A stretch of DNA of 64,000 bases from Marinobacter litoralis (GTDB lineage Bacteria; Pseudomonadota; Gammaproteobacteria; Pseudomonadales; Oleiphilaceae): assembly GCF_003336705.1 (NCBI RefSeq), contig NZ_QMDL01000005.1, positions 119,010 through 183,009 on the forward strand, written 5' to 3'. This document shows, piece after piece, positions 1-13,416 of this stretch (position 1 is its first letter; every line of letters begins with the position of its first letter). Below the pieces are notes generated by a model, which did no database searches, had not been told where the DNA came from, and was given only the letters and a program-made list of their open reading frames with translations. The translations under genes were made by a program, and so were the position numbers.

Positions 1-5
1 TAGCG

Positions 6-2063
6 ATGTTCAAAAAACTTAATGTCTCCGTAGGTATTATTGCCGTGGGGTTATGGAGCAGCCTGGCCAGCGCGGTCACGCTGCAAGACGTCACGTTTTC
101 GTCACTGCCGGGTGAGCGCTTGGAAGTGATCATGGAATTTGACGGTACACCACCGGAACCGACCGGCTACACCATCGAGCGTCCGGCCCGGATTACGGTT
201 GACCTGAAAGATACAACGAGCGGAATAAATAAGCGCAGCATCCCGCTGGGGTCCGGCAATGCTCAGAGTGTGACCGTTGTGGAAACCAAAGATCGCACCC
301 GGTTGATCTTCAACCTGATTGAGTTGGTCCCCCACGAGACAACGCGGAATAACAACTCACTGGTCATGACGATCGGTGGCGCAGGATCATCAGTAGCTGC
401 AACTTCCGGCTCCCAGCAAACGACGGTTTCCGCTCCCTCTGGTGCAAATGCACTGGCAGGCATTGATTTCCGTAGAGGGAAAGCTGGCGAAGGGCGAGTG
501 ATTGTTGATTTGGGCAGCAGCTCGTCCGCGGTGAACCTGACCGAGCTGGGCGGACGCATTCGTCTGACCATGCCGGATCTTGACGTGCCTGTTGATTTGC
601 GTCGTCGATTGGATGTAACGGACTTTGCAACGCCTGTCACCCGTATCGATACCTTTGTGGAAGATGGGAATGCAGTTGTAGAGATTCGTCCGGAAGGGGA
701 TTACGACTACATCGCCTACCAGTCTGGCCGCGAGTTCACGGTTAGCGTGGAAGAGATCTCTCAGGAAGAAGCCGAAACCCGCCGTGAAGAGAAGTTCCCG
801 TATTCTGGCGAGAAGCTCTCTCTTAACTTCCAAGACATCGAAGTGCGCTCTGTGCTGCAGCTGATTGCGGACTTCACAGGCTTGAACCTGGTTGCCAGTG
901 ACACGGTGGGCGGCAGCATCACGCTGCGCCTGCAGAACGTGCCTTGGGACCAGGCGCTGGATCTGATTTTGAAAACCAAAGGTCTGGATAAGCGTCAGAT
1001 CGGTAACGTGCTTCTGGTAGCGCCTGCTGAAGAAATTGCAGCCCGCGAGAAGCTGGAGCTGGAAACCAATAAGCAGATCGCTGAGCTAGCTCCGGTTCGG
1101 TTGGATATTATTCAAGTTAACTACGCGAAGGCCGACGAAATTGTTAGCTTGATCCAAGCCGACGCCGAGTTGATCTCATCGCGAGGTTTCGTGTCATCGG
1201 ATAAGCGTACCAACACCATTACCGTGCGTGAAACTGCGGATAAGCTCGAAGAGATTCGTCGCTTGGTGAGCACCTGGGATGTTCCCGTGCGTCAGGTATC
1301 CATCGAAGCGCGCATTGTTCGTGCACAGACCAACGTTGCCGAAGACTTGGGCGTTCGTTGGGGCGGTGCGGCCTACGATGTGAGTGGCAATGATGTTGTT
1401 ACCGTTGGTGGGTCCCTGGGAACTCTCAGTGAAGCCCGTGATGCAGCAAGTGGCGGTAGTAATACGATCTCGTTCCCCGGCGCTTTGGGTGTGGACCTCG
1501 GTGTGACTGGTGAAGGCGCATCATCTTTCGCCATCGGCTGGGGCAGTGACGACTTCCTGGTAGATCTTGAACTTTCTGCGCTGGAAAGCGATGGCCGCGC
1601 GGAAGTAGTTTCGCAGCCTCGTGTTGTGACGGCCGATCGCCAGAGCGCGTCGATCAAGTCAGGTGAAGAAATTCCTTATCAAGAGGCTTCTTCAAGCGGC
1701 GCTACGTCCGTGTCGTTCAAGGAAGCGGTGCTTTCTCTGGAAGTAACGCCACAGATTACCCCGGATGATAAGATCATTATGGATCTGATCGTGAACCAGG
1801 ATTCTCGTGGTGAGGTGACCGCAGGGATTCCGTCAATCAACACCAACGAAGTGACCACGCAGGTGCTCGTTGCGAACGGTGAAACGGTAGTGCTGGGTGG
1901 TATCTTCCAGTCAGAAGTTGCTACTCAAACAACGAAAACGCCATTCTTGGGTGACATCCCATACCTGGGGCGGTTGTTTAAGCGCACAGAGCATGTGGAT
2001 GAGCGCAGTGAGCTGCTGATCTTCATCACGCCGAAGATCATCAAGAGCGATTTGATCCAGTAA
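6..2063 (+). CDS. pilQ: Type IV pilus secretin PilQ
   Basis: Outer-membrane secretin forming the gated channel through which the type IV pilus leaves the cell. The 685-residue protein starts with a Sec signal peptide (cleavage expected after ASA, residue 23). Two AMIN-type peptidoglycan-binding regions follow (about 27-120 and 150-250), then an STN/N0 domain (about 270-335, core SLNFQDIEVRSVLQLIADF), an N1 domain, and the C-terminal secretin barrel (about 500-680, with VSQPRVVTADRQSASIKSG). Length and domain order fit complete PilQ. TAG at positions 1-3 is probably the stop of an upstream pilP, which is inference because that gene lies outside the window. A strong terminator follows, so pilQ closes its operon. 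Confidence 0.97.
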   Translation: MFKKLNVSVGIIAVGLWSSLASAVTLQDVTFSSLPGERLEVIMEFDGTPPEPTGYTIERPARITVDLKDTTSGINKRSIPLGSGNAQSVTVVETKDRTRLIFNLIELVPHETTRNNNSLVMTIGGAGSSVAATSGSQQTTVSAPSGANALAGIDFRRGKAGEGRVIVDLGSSSSAVNLTELGGRIRLTMPDLDVPVDLRRRLDVTDFATPVTRIDTFVEDGNAVVEIRPEGDYDYIAYQSGREFTVSVEEISQEEAETRREEKFPYSGEKLSLNFQDIEVRSVLQLIADFTGLNLVASDTVGGSITLRLQNVPWDQALDLILKTKGLDKRQIGNVLLVAPAEEIAAREKLELETNKQIAELAPVRLDIIQVNYAKADEIVSLIQADAELISSRGFVSSDKRTNTITVRETADKLEEIRRLVSTWDVPVRQVSIEARIVRAQTNVAEDLGVRWGGAAYDVSGNDVVTVGGSLGTLSEARDAASGGSNTISFPGALGVDLGVTGEGASSFAIGWGSDDFLVDLELSALESDGRAEVVSQPRVVTADRQSASIKSGEEIPYQEASSSGATSVSFKEAVLSLEVTPQITPDDKIIMDLIVNQDSRGEVTAGIPSINTNEVTTQVLVANGETVVLGGIFQSEVATQTTKTPFLGDIPYLGRLFKRTEHVDERSELLIFITPKIIKSDLIQ

Positions 2064-2080
2064 TTCGGGTCAGAGCCTGA

Positions 2081-2109
2081 AAGCCGCCGCTGATACCGGC
2101 GGCTTTTTT
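2081..2109 (+). terminator. Intrinsic terminator after pilQ
   Basis: A 9-bp GC-rich stem (AAGCCGCCG, 2081-2089, with CGGCGGCTT, 2097-2105) and 7-nt loop run into a T tract ending at 2109. It separates the pilus operon from aroK. Confidence 0.9.
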
Positions 2110-2190
2110 GTGTCTGTGGCTCGGCAAGGTTATGGATTGGCGCGCCCTGTGCTATTCTCATCCGCCTGAAAAATTGTTGAGCGGAAAGTT

Positions 2191-2781
2191 ATGTCTTTGC
2201 CCAAACGCGTTGTTCTGGTTGGGCCCATGGGGGCCGGAAAAAGCACTATCGGCCGTTTGCTTGCCAAAGAACTCGGTTATCGTTTTTTAGATTCGGATCG
2301 GGTTATCGAGGAGCGGTGTGGGGCAAACATCCCTTGGATTTTCGATGTCGAAGGCGAGGGCGGCTTCCGGCAAAGAGAAACCGCCATGCTTGACGAGATG
2401 ACTGTCGAATCGGGCGTAGTGTTAGCGACGGGTGGCGGTGCCGTGATGCGCCCGGAAAACCATCCTTTGTTGCGCAAAAACGCTGTGGTTGTCTATTTGA
2501 AGACCTCGATCGAGCAGCAGGTAGAACGGACAAGAAAAGATCGCAATCGTCCTCTCTTACAAAACGATGATCCTGAAGGCGTGTTACGAAAGCTGTTTGC
2601 GATCAGAGATCCGTTGTATACCCAGTTAGCCGACATCGTGATGTATACCGACCGAAAAAGCCCCCGGCTTGTGGTTCGGCAATTGGTGAACAGAATCAGC
2701 CCTAAAACCCCAAGGCATAGAAGGCAAAGGCGGAAGGAAGGTCGTCAGCATGTACAAGCTACTGAAAGAACTCAAAGTTGA
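2191..2781 (+). CDS. aroK: Shikimate kinase AroK
   Basis: Phosphorylates shikimate to shikimate-3-phosphate with ATP, the fifth step of the aromatic amino acid pathway; cytoplasmic. The P-loop [14 protein letters not shown] sits at about residues 10-23, and the shikimate-binding DSDRVIEE and GGGAV motifs and the lid RNRPLL are present. The 196 residues exceed the usual 170-180 because of a basic tail ([12 protein letters not shown]) that runs into the aroB start. The chosen ATG gives the canonical [11 protein letters not shown] opening. The aroK-aroB pair is the classical arrangement next to pilQ. Confidence 0.97.
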   Translation: MSLPKRVVLVGPMGAGKSTIGRLLAKELGYRFLDSDRVIEERCGANIPWIFDVEGEGGFRQRETAMLDEMTVESGVVLATGGGAVMRPENHPLLRKNAVVVYLKTSIEQQVERTRKDRNRPLLQNDDPEGVLRKLFAIRDPLYTQLADIVMYTDRKSPRLVVRQLVNRISPKTPRHRRQRRKEGRQHVQATERTQS

Positions 2782-3838
2782 TCTTGGTGAGCGCAGCTAC
2801 CCCATTGTGATTGGGTCGGGGTTGCTGGGTTCTTATGATCTCACGCCCTGGGTGAGTGGCGGTCAGGTCATGATTGTCACCAACGAGACGGTCGCACCGT
2901 TGTACCTGGAAAAAGCGAAGGCATGTTTTCCGGGAAAACAGATAGATGTGGTTACACTGCCGGATGGCGAAGAGTATAAAAACTGGCAAACGTTGAATCT
3001 TATTTTCGACGGTTTGCTGGAAAAACGTCACACCCGCCACACGACCCTTGCGGCGTTAGGTGGTGGCGTAGTCGGAGACATGGCAGGCTTTGCTGCGGCG
3101 TGTTACCAGCGCGGTGTTCCGTTTATTCAGATTCCGACAACCCTGTTGTCACAGGTGGATTCGTCGGTAGGTGGAAAAACCGGCATCAATCATCCTCTTG
3201 GAAAGAATATGGTGGGTGCGTTTCATCAGCCGCAAGCCGTTCTGATTGATACCGATACGCTTGGAACCCTGCCCGCCAGAGAAGTGTCTGCGGGTCTGGC
3301 GGAGGTGATCAAGTACGGTTTGATTCGCACGCCGGAATTCCTAGATTGGCTCGAAGATAATATTGATGCGTTACGAGCCCTGGACACGCAGGCTTTAGGC
3401 GAAGCCATTTACCGCTCCTGTGAATGTAAGGCAGAAGTGGTTTCTTTGGACGAAAAAGAAGGCGGCTTGCGAGCCATTCTTAACCTGGGCCATACCTTCG
3501 GGCATGCCATTGAAACCTTTGCCGGCTACGGGAACTGGTTGCACGGTGAGGCGGTGGGTACCGGCATGATGATGGCTGCCGATTTATCTGTGCGCGAAGG
3601 GCATATAAGCGAAGCGGACAGAACGCGGGCCGATGCCCTGATCCGAAGTGCAGGTTTGCCAGACAAAGCACCAGAAGGAATGGCAGAAGAGGACTTCCTG
3701 AGTCTGATGGCTGTTGATAAGAAAAATGTCGATGGCCAAATCCGTTTGGTATTGATGCGCGCATTGGGCAATGCTTGGGTGACGGCAGACTACGCGCCTG
3801 AAAATTTGCGTGCGACCTTGAAAGCGTTTACCAGCTAA
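2750..3838 (+). CDS. aroB: 3-dehydroquinate synthase AroB
   Basis: Converts DAHP to 3-dehydroquinate using NAD+ and a divalent metal; second step of the shikimate pathway. The 362 residues align over full length with E. coli AroB. Visible landmarks are the NAD-binding [11 protein letters not shown], the [18 protein letters not shown] block, [11 protein letters not shown], and the metal-ligand region [11 protein letters not shown] with HGEAV. The start ATG has GGAAGG about 8 nt upstream and lies 32 bp inside the 3' end of aroK, so the two are translated from one mRNA and probably coupled. Confidence 0.97.
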   Translation: MYKLLKELKVDLGERSYPIVIGSGLLGSYDLTPWVSGGQVMIVTNETVAPLYLEKAKACFPGKQIDVVTLPDGEEYKNWQTLNLIFDGLLEKRHTRHTTLAALGGGVVGDMAGFAAACYQRGVPFIQIPTTLLSQVDSSVGGKTGINHPLGKNMVGAFHQPQAVLIDTDTLGTLPAREVSAGLAEVIKYGLIRTPEFLDWLEDNIDALRALDTQALGEAIYRSCECKAEVVSLDEKEGGLRAILNLGHTFGHAIETFAGYGNWLHGEAVGTGMMMAADLSVREGHISEADRTRADALIRSAGLPDKAPEGMAEEDFLSLMAVDKKNVDGQIRLVLMRALGNAWVTADYAPENLRATLKAFTS

Positions 3839-3878
3839 CCGGTTGTCTACCCAGAAAACAATAAGACAGGGATGAGGT

Positions 3879-5390
<1,512 letters not shown>

Positions 5391-5400
5391 TACTAAAAAG

Positions 5401-5417
5401 TGCACCTATATGGTGCA
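5401..5417 (+). promoter_or_regulatory. NtrC-like binding site, upstream of the gltB promoter
   Basis: TGCACCTATATGGTGCA is a perfect 6+6 palindrome with a 5-nt centre and fits the enterobacterial NtrC consensus (TGCACCANNNTGGTGCA). Its centre lies about 68 bp upstream of the -10 box. Binding is inferred. Confidence 0.7.
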
Positions 5418-5454
5418 CGACTTCCGTCGGTATGACGAAAAATTCAAAAAATTC

Positions 5455-5482
5455 TTGCCTGCCCTTTTTTTGTACGTATAAT
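5455..5482 (+). promoter_or_regulatory. Sigma-70 promoter of gltBD
   Basis: TTGCCT (5455-5460) and a perfect TATAAT (5477-5482) are separated by 16 bp, in the only gap upstream of gltB. Transcription would start near 5489, giving a leader of about 88 nt. Confidence 0.75.
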
Positions 5483-5517
5483 CCCTTCCCCCTTTTTTAA
5501 AGTGTTAGCTCATTTTG

Positions 5518-5534
5518 TGCACTACAGTGGTGCG
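5518..5534 (+). promoter_or_regulatory. NtrC-like binding site, downstream of the gltB promoter
   Basis: TGCACTACAGTGGTGCG matches the NtrC consensus form TGCACTANNNTGGTGCA at all but its last specified base. It lies about 30-45 bp downstream of the predicted start point. With the upstream site, 117 bp centre to centre, it brackets the promoter. Confidence 0.65.
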
Positions 5535-5576
5535 AGATGGGGTGACGGGAACGGATTTTTACGTGAGAGAACGCTT

Positions 5577-8500
5577 ATGACGACAGGCTTGTATCATCCC
5601 GATGAATTCAGGGACAACTGCGGTTTTGGCCTGATAGCCCACATGAAGGGCGAGGTTAGCCATAAGCTGTTGGAAACAGCTATCGAATCACTCACCTGCA
5701 TGACGCACCGGGGAGGCATCGCTGCCGACGGGAAGACCGGTGATGGTTGTGGTCTGCTGTTGCAGAGCCCCAAGGCCTTCTTGGTTAAAGCTGCTGAAGC
5801 AGCGTTTGGAAAAAAACCTGGCGACTTATTTGCAGTTGGCCAGGTTTTTTTAGCTCAAGAGGAAGGCAGGGCTGCGGCTGGTCGTGCTGCGATTGAGCAA
5901 AGGCTGACCGAGCAAGGGCTCGATATCATGGGTTGGCGCGAAGTGCCTGTCGATGACAGCTGCCTGGGGCCCATGGCAAAAGACTGCTTGCCTCGCATCG
6001 AACAGGTATTTGTTGAGCCTGGCGACAAAACTGAGAAAGAATTTGCGATCAGTCTGTTCCTTGGTCGTCGTTATGCCGAGCGCGATATGGCTGACGATTC
6101 CGAGTTTTACATCTGTAGCCTTTCGCATCGTACCTTGGCCTATAAAGGCCTGATGATGCCGGCCGATTTGGCCAACTTCTATAAAGATTTGGGTGACCCG
6201 GATCTGGAAACCGCTATTTGTGTGTTCCACCAGCGCTTTTCCACCAACACCATGCCCAAGTGGCCGCTGGCTCAGCCGTTCCGCTATCTTGCCCACAACG
6301 GTGAAATCAACACGGTTGATGGCAATCGGAACTGGGCGATCGCCCGTGCGGCGAAGTTCAGCTCGCCGGATCTGCCGGACCTGCAAACCTTGCAGCCTTT
6401 GGTCAACCTGACCGGGTCTGACTCCTCCAGCATGGATAACATGTTGGAAATCCTGCTGGCCGGTGGTGTTGACCTGTTCCGAGCCGTGCGAATGATGATC
6501 CCGCCGGCCTGGCAGAACGTTGACACCATGGATTCGGATCTGCGTGCTTTCTATGAATACAACTCCATGCACATGGAGCCGTGGGATGGCCCCGCGGGCT
6601 TGGTTATGTCTGACGGTCGCTATGCGCTTTGTATGCTGGACCGGAACGGCTTGCGCCCGGCACGTTGGGTGATCACCAAGGATGACTTCATTACTTTGGC
6701 ATCGGAAGTGGGTACCTACGACTACGCGCCTTCTGACGTTGTGGCCAAAGGCCGGGTTGGTCCGGGCCAGATGTTGGCTATCGATACCGAAACGGGCGAG
6801 GTTCTGCACACACCCGATATCGATGAGCGTTTGAAAAACGCCCGGCCGTACCGGAGTTGGTTGAAAGAAAACGCCCTGAGAGTTGAGTCCACACTTTACC
6901 AAGAGTCGCCGGAATTCAAATTGATGGAACCGGACGAGCTGTTGGTGCACCAGAAGATGTTTAACGTCTCCTTCGAGGAGCGTGATCAGGTGCTGCGTCC
7001 GCTCGCTGAGGGTGCTCAGGAAGCGGTTGGCTCCATGGGCGACGACACGCCGATGGCGGTGCTTTCAAGCAAGGTTCGACACGTAGCGGATTATTTCCGT
7101 CAAAAATTCGCACAGGTCACGAACCCGCCGATTGACCCGCTGCGTGAGACGATCGTTATGTCGCTCGAAACCTGTTTGGGCGCTGAGCGAAACGTTTTTG
7201 AAGAAACCGCTGAGCACGCGGATCGGGTTATTCTGACAACGCCGGTCCTGTCGCCGGCTAAGTTCCTCAGATTGACCAATAACCAGCGCCCCGGTTTTGA
7301 AGTTGGTCGTGTAGCTTTGAGCTACCGCCCGGAAGAAGGCTTGGAGCAGGCCATCGTTCGCGTATGCGAAGAATCCGCGGCGGCGGTTCGTGATGGCAAA
7401 GTACTGCTGATTCTGAGCGATAAGGATCTGGTGGAAGGTGAGCTGCCAGTGAACGCACTGATGGCCACGGCTGCGGTTCATCACCACCTGTCAGCGAACG
7501 GTTTGCGTTGCGATACCAACCTCATCGTTGAAAGTGGTTGGGTGCGCGACCCGCATCATTTCGCCGTGTTATTTGGCTTTGGCGCGACAGCCGTTTACCC
7601 GTACCTGGCTTATCAGGTGATGAACGATCTGATCCGCACCGGTGAGCTGATGATGGATCCGCTCGAAGCCAAGAACAATTATCGTAAGGGTATCAACAAA
7701 GGCCTGCTGAAGATCCTGTCCAAGATGGGTATCTCCACCATCGCTTCCTACCGCGGTGCTCAATTGTTTGAGGCCATTGGTCTGGCGGATAACGTGGTTG
7801 ATCTGTGCTTCAAGGGAGTGCCCAGCCGAATTCAGGGTGCCGATTTTGGCGACTTCCAGCAGGATCAGGAACTGCTTGCATCGGTTGCCTGGAAACCCCG
7901 TAAACCGCTGTCCCCCGGTGGTGTGCTGAAGTACATCCACGGCCAGGAATATCATGCGTTCAACCCAGACGTAGTGGGCAAGCTCCAGGATGCGGTTATC
8001 AGTGGTGACTACGGTCACTACAAGGAATACGCGAGCTTGGTTAATGAGCGCCCAGTCGCAACGTTGCGTGACTTGCTGGTGTTCAAAGACGGCATTCAGC
8101 CTATCGATATCAGTGATGTTGAACCGGTAGAAAACATCTTCCCGCGCTTTGATTCGGCGGCCATGTCGCTGGGCGCGCTGTCTCCGGAAGCTCACGAGGC
8201 TCTGGCGGTGGCGATGAATACCCTGGGCGGTCGCTCCAACTCCGGTGAGGGCGGTGAAGATCCTGCGCGCTATGGCACGAACAAGCGTTCCAAGATTAAA
8301 CAGGTTGCCTCCGGCCGTTTCGGCGTGACCGCTGAATACCTACGCAGTGCAGATGTAATGCAGATCAAAGTCGCTCAGGGCGCCAAGCCGGGTGAAGGTG
8401 GTCAGTTGCCGGGCGGTAAGGTGAACGACCTGATTGCTCGTCTGCGGTATTCGGTGCCAGGTGTGACATTGATTTCGCCGCCGCCGCATCACGACATTTA

Positions 8501-10025
8501 TTCCATTGAAGATTTGGCTCAGCTGATCTTCGATCTGAAGCAGGTTAATCCGGAAGCGTTGGTTTCTGTGAAGCTTGTGTCGGAGCCGGGTGTCGGCACC
8601 ATCGCAGCCGGTGTGGCCAAAGCCTATGCTGACCTGATTACGGTGTCTGGTTATGACGGTGGTACTGCGGCCAGCCCGCTGACCTCGATTCGTTACGCCG
8701 GTTCCCCTTGGGAGCTCGGTTTGACCGAAACACAGCAAGCTCTGCGTGCTAACGACCTGCGTGGCAAGATTCGTCTGCAAACAGATGGTGGCATAAAAAC
8801 CGGACTGGACGTGGTGAAAGCGGCCATTCTGGGTGCGGAAAGCTTCGGTTTTGGTACCACGCCAATGGTCGCGCTGGGCTGTAAGTACCTGCGCATTTGT
8901 CACTTGAACAACTGCGCGACGGGTGTTGCGACTCAGAACGACTATCTGCGCGAGGAGCACTTCAAGGGCACCGTCGAAATGGCGATGAACTTCTTCCGCT
9001 TTGTCGCGGAAGAAACCCGCGAGTGGATGGCCAAGCTGGGTGTTCGCAGCATGGAAGAGTTGGTGGGCCGTGTTGATCTGCTCGAGCGCTTGCCGGGCAA
9101 TACCGAGCGTCAGAAGAAGCTCGACTTGACCCGTTTGCTGGAAAACGACCATATCCCGGCAGACAAGCCTCAAACCTGTCAGGTAGAGCGCAACGTACCG
9201 TTTGACCAAGGTAAATTGGCTGAGCGGATCGTGAAAGACACAGCTGCCGCTCTGAACGAAAAATCGGGTGGCGCCTGGACCTACAAGGTGACCAACTGTG
9301 ACCGTTCTATCGGTGCCCGTTTGTCCGGTGAAATTGCCGCTCGGTACGGGAACAAGGGCATGTCGGATGCTCCGATCACCCTCGACCTGACAGGCACAGC
9401 CGGTCAGAGCTTCGGTGTTTGGAACGTTGGTGGCCTGAACATGGTTCTGCACGGCGATGCCAACGATTACGTGGGCAAAGGCATGACCGGTGGCAAACTG
9501 GTTATTAAGCCGCCTCGTGGCAGTGCTTTCAAAACTCAGGAAACGTCTATCGTAGGTAACACCTGCTTGTACGGCGCAACCGGAGGTAAGTTGTTTGCCG
9601 CCGGTACAGCAGGCGAGCGTTTTGCGGTTCGTAACTCAGGCGCTCATGCGGTTGTGGAAGGCGCCGGCGATCACTGCTGTGAATACATGACCGGCGGTTT
9701 GGTGACGGTTCTGGGCGAAACTGGCTACAACTTCGGTGCGGGTATGACCGGTGGTTTCGCCTACGTTCTGGACATGGATAACACCTTTGTCGATAAGTAC
9801 AACCATGAGTTGGTTGAGATTCAGCGTATTGCGCGGGAAGACATGGAAGCCTACCGGAACCACCTGCGCGGTGTGATTCGGGAGCACATTTCCGAAACCG
9901 GGAGTGCCTGGGCTGAACATCTTCTGGAGGATTTCGACGATTACATCAACCGGTTCTGGCTGGTTAAGCCGAAGGCCGCGAATTTGCGCAGCCTGTTGGC
10001 CAGCACCCGAGCCCGCCCGGAGTAA
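5577..10025 (+). CDS. gltB: Glutamate synthase (NADPH) large subunit GltB
   Basis: Makes glutamate from glutamine and 2-oxoglutarate with GltD, and is the exit of the GS-GOGAT ammonium assimilation route. The frame is open from 5502, but ATG 5577 ([11 protein letters not shown]) is preferred: it places catalytic Cys15 ([11 protein letters not shown]) after a short propeptide as in the family, whereas the longer version would run through a regulatory site. Domains in order are class-II glutamine amidotransferase (15 to about 420), central domain, FMN-binding synthase domain, a 3Fe-4S cluster at Cys1102/1108/1113 ([12 protein letters not shown]), and the GXGXG beta-helix at the C terminus. Length is 1482 aa, typical. 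Probable NtrC control is described at the two upstream sites. Confidence 0.97.
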   Translation: MTTGLYHPDEFRDNCGFGLIAHMKGEVSHKLLETAIESLTCMTHRGGIAADGKTGDGCGLLLQSPKAFLVKAAEAAFGKKPGDLFAVGQVFLAQEEGRAAAGRAAIEQRLTEQGLDIMGWREVPVDDSCLGPMAKDCLPRIEQVFVEPGDKTEKEFAISLFLGRRYAERDMADDSEFYICSLSHRTLAYKGLMMPADLANFYKDLGDPDLETAICVFHQRFSTNTMPKWPLAQPFRYLAHNGEINTVDGNRNWAIARAAKFSSPDLPDLQTLQPLVNLTGSDSSSMDNMLEILLAGGVDLFRAVRMMIPPAWQNVDTMDSDLRAFYEYNSMHMEPWDGPAGLVMSDGRYALCMLDRNGLRPARWVITKDDFITLASEVGTYDYAPSDVVAKGRVGPGQMLAIDTETGEVLHTPDIDERLKNARPYRSWLKENALRVESTLYQESPEFKLMEPDELLVHQKMFNVSFEERDQVLRPLAEGAQEAVGSMGDDTPMAVLSSKVRHVADYFRQKFAQVTNPPIDPLRETIVMSLETCLGAERNVFEETAEHADRVILTTPVLSPAKFLRLTNNQRPGFEVGRVALSYRPEEGLEQAIVRVCEESAAAVRDGKVLLILSDKDLVEGELPVNALMATAAVHHHLSANGLRCDTNLIVESGWVRDPHHFAVLFGFGATAVYPYLAYQVMNDLIRTGELMMDPLEAKNNYRKGINKGLLKILSKMGISTIASYRGAQLFEAIGLADNVVDLCFKGVPSRIQGADFGDFQQDQELLASVAWKPRKPLSPGGVLKYIHGQEYHAFNPDVVGKLQDAVISGDYGHYKEYASLVNERPVATLRDLLVFKDGIQPIDISDVEPVENIFPRFDSAAMSLGALSPEAHEALAVAMNTLGGRSNSGEGGEDPARYGTNKRSKIKQVASGRFGVTAEYLRSADVMQIKVAQGAKPGEGGQLPGGKVNDLIARLRYSVPGVTLISPPPHHDIYSIEDLAQLIFDLKQVNPEALVSVKLVSEPGVGTIAAGVAKAYADLITVSGYDGGTAASPLTSIRYAGSPWELGLTETQQALRANDLRGKIRLQTDGGIKTGLDVVKAAILGAESFGFGTTPMVALGCKYLRICHLNNCATGVATQNDYLREEHFKGTVEMAMNFFRFVAEETREWMAKLGVRSMEELVGRVDLLERLPGNTERQKKLDLTRLLENDHIPADKPQTCQVERNVPFDQGKLAERIVKDTAAALNEKSGGAWTYKVTNCDRSIGARLSGEIAARYGNKGMSDAPITLDLTGTAGQSFGVWNVGGLNMVLHGDANDYVGKGMTGGKLVIKPPRGSAFKTQETSIVGNTCLYGATGGKLFAAGTAGERFAVRNSGAHAVVEGAGDHCCEYMTGGLVTVLGETGYNFGAGMTGGFAYVLDMDNTFVDKYNHELVEIQRIAREDMEAYRNHLRGVIREHISETGSAWAEHLLEDFDDYINRFWLVKPKAANLRSLLASTRARPE

Positions 10026-10043
10026 TCACCGGGGAAACTGTAA

Positions 10044-11519
<1,476 letters not shown>

Positions 11520-11541
11520 GTAAAAGCTTGATCGGTGTCAG

Positions 11542-11578
11542 AAGGGCGGCTTTCTAAGGGAAAGCCGCCCTTTTTTAT
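11542..11578 (+). terminator. Intrinsic terminator after gltD
   Basis: A 12-bp stem (AAGGGCGGCTTT, 11542-11553, with AAAGCCGCCCTT, 11561-11572) is followed by a T tract. It ends the gltBD operon. Confidence 0.92.
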
Positions 11579-11644
11579 TGGCGCAAACGGGGTATCATTG
11601 GCACCCATTGTCTCTGACCCATAAACGATGAGAAGACTGAAACT

Positions 11645-12712
11645 ATGACTGAGTTGAAGAACGATCGCTTCCTGCGCGCACTGATGCGCCAGCCTGTGGA
11701 CCGTACCCCGGTGTGGATGATGCGTCAGGCGGGCCGTTACCTGCCGGAGTACCGCGCAACCCGGGCTCAGGCGGGTGACTTCCTCAGTCTGTGCAAGAAC
11801 ACGCCGTTGGCCTGCGAAGTCACACTGCAGCCACTGGAGCGCTACCCGCTGGATGCGGCGATTTTGTTCTCCGATATCCTGACCATTCCCGATGCGTTGG
11901 GCCTTGGTCTGTACTTCGAAACGGGCGAAGGTCCGAAGTTCCGCAAAGTTATCCGCACGGAAGCCGACGTAGACGCGCTGCCAAACATCAAGGCCGAGTC
12001 TGATCTGGATTACGTGATGAACGCGGTATCCACTATTCGCCGTGAGCTGAATGGTCGCGTTCCGTTGATCGGTTTCTCCGGTAGCCCGTGGACACTGGCG
12101 ACTTACATGGTAGAAGGTGGTTCCTCCAAGGACTTCCGTGAAACCAAGAAGTTGGCGTACGGTCAGCCGGAAGTGATGCATCGTTTGCTGGACCACTTGG
12201 CGGATTCGGTGATTGACTACCTGAACGGCCAGATTAAAGCCGGTGCGCAGGCGGTTCAGATCTTTGATACCTGGGGTGGTGTGCTTAGCGGTTGGGCTTA
12301 TGAAGAGTTCTCGCTGCGTTACATGAAGAAGATCGTAGACGGTTTGATTCGTGAAAACGAAGGTCGCCGGGTGCCGGTGATCCTGTTCACCAAGAACGGT
12401 GGTCAGTGGCTGGAGTCGATTGCCGACACGGGTTGTGATGCGGTTGGTCTGGACTGGACTACGGATATTGGCAACGCTCGTGCACGAGTGGGTGATCGGG
12501 TTGCTCTGCAGGGCAACATGGACCCGACGATGTTGTATGCGCCTAAGCAGCGTATCCGTGAGGAGGTGGAAGATATTCTGTCTCGTTACGGGCAGGGCAC
12601 CGGGCACATCTTCAACTTGGGCCACGGTATTACGCCTGAGGTGGATCCGGAGCATGCGGGTGCGTTCATTGAGGCGGTTGTTGAGCTGAGTGCCAAGTAT
12701 CATCAGCAGTAA
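11645..12712 (+). CDS. hemE: Uroporphyrinogen decarboxylase HemE
   Basis: Decarboxylates the four acetate side chains of uroporphyrinogen III to give coproporphyrinogen III in heme synthesis; cytoplasmic. The 355 residues match the family from end to end. Visible landmarks are the N-terminal signature [16 protein letters not shown] (substrate-binding arginines), [12 protein letters not shown] with the essential Asp, and [16 protein letters not shown]. It stands alone after the gltD terminator; a palindromic repeat element begins 46 bp after its stop. Confidence 0.97.
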   Translation: MTELKNDRFLRALMRQPVDRTPVWMMRQAGRYLPEYRATRAQAGDFLSLCKNTPLACEVTLQPLERYPLDAAILFSDILTIPDALGLGLYFETGEGPKFRKVIRTEADVDALPNIKAESDLDYVMNAVSTIRRELNGRVPLIGFSGSPWTLATYMVEGGSSKDFRETKKLAYGQPEVMHRLLDHLADSVIDYLNGQIKAGAQAVQIFDTWGGVLSGWAYEEFSLRYMKKIVDGLIRENEGRRVPVILFTKNGGQWLESIADTGCDAVGLDWTTDIGNARARVGDRVALQGNMDPTMLYAPKQRIREEVEDILSRYGQGTGHIFNLGHGITPEVDPEHAGAFIEAVVELSAKYHQQ

Positions 12713-12758
12713 TTGAAGTTTGAAGTTTTTCGTCCGCTAGCCTTTTACTTGGGAGTTT

Positions 12759-12868
12759 GTAAGGTGGCGGGCGGGCCTCCGAAAAACCGCTACAAGCACA
12801 TCCGTGTGCGCTTCTCTCCGGCCATCCGTGGCCTCCGAAATTTTTCGGAGGCCCGCCCGCCACCTTAC
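12759..12868 (+). repeat. Structured palindromic repeat, copy A
   Basis: Two perfect 28-nt inverted arms (12759-12786 and 12841-12868) enclose a 54-nt core. The core folds into two small hairpins: GCACA-TCCG-TGTGC (12796-12809) and GGCCA-TCCG-TGGCC (12820-12833). The core is about 88% identical to the reverse complement of copy B, while the arms are unrelated. No coding potential is seen. It fills most of the 284-bp gap between hemE and the PilZ gene. Confidence 0.9.
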
Positions 12869-12996
12869 TTGCCGTACTCCTCGTTATCCTGAACAAAGTC
12901 TTTTGATGTTGAACTGCCCGTCTCGAAGACGGTTGGCTTACAGTTTGTGTCCGGTCTATAGTCATAGCAGATCTATTCAAGACTCGGAGACATCCC

Positions 12997-13365
12997 TTGG
13001 CTGCCCAGAATCCCGAAAATCGCCGTTTCCACCGTATTAGCTTTGATGCTCCCTGTGAGCTGCATTGGCAGGAACAGGTGTGGTCAACGGAAGTGTTGGA
13101 TATCTCCCTCAAAGGGGCGCTTGTTGAGCGGCCAGAAGGCTGGGGCGTGCCAATCGGTGAGCCCTGTGAGCTTGTTATACAGCTGAACGGCCACGAGGCC
13201 GGTATTGTTATGGCGGTGGAGTTGGTGCACGTTGAAGGGCATCGTCTGGGCTTTAAGTGCCAGTACATCGATATCGAAAGCGCAACGCATTTGAGGCGGT
13301 TGGTGGAGTTGAATCTGGGCGATCCGGATTTGTTAGAGCGAGAGTTAGCGCATCTAATTGACTAG
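12997..13365 (+). CDS. PilZ-domain protein
   Basis: Small (122 aa) single-domain PilZ protein, probably a cyclic-di-GMP receptor. Both signature motifs are present: RRFHR at residues 9-13 (RxxxR type) and DISLKG at about 35-40 (D/NxSxxG). The start is TTG, preceded by CGGAGA at a good distance; no ATG lies upstream in frame, so TTG is likely real. There is no effector domain, so its partner cannot be read from sequence. It stands alone between two inverted copies of the palindromic repeat. The PilZ name does not by itself tie it to the pili. Confidence 0.85.
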   Translation: MAAQNPENRRFHRISFDAPCELHWQEQVWSTEVLDISLKGALVERPEGWGVPIGEPCELVIQLNGHEAGIVMAVELVHVEGHRLGFKCQYIDIESATHLRRLVELNLGDPDLLERELAHLID

Positions 13366-13416
13366 AGGATGCGCGCTGAATGTTTTTTGAGCGTATATTT
13401 CCGAGGTCAGGTTGGT

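Noticed and set aside
5502..5576. 25-codon N-terminal extension of GltB
   Set aside because: It would include the downstream NtrC-like site and delay the catalytic Cys; the ATG at 5577 matches the family propeptide.
5850..6950. 366-codon minus-strand frame opposite gltB
   Set aside because: Shadow of a strongly conserved gltB; no ribosome site or family match seen.
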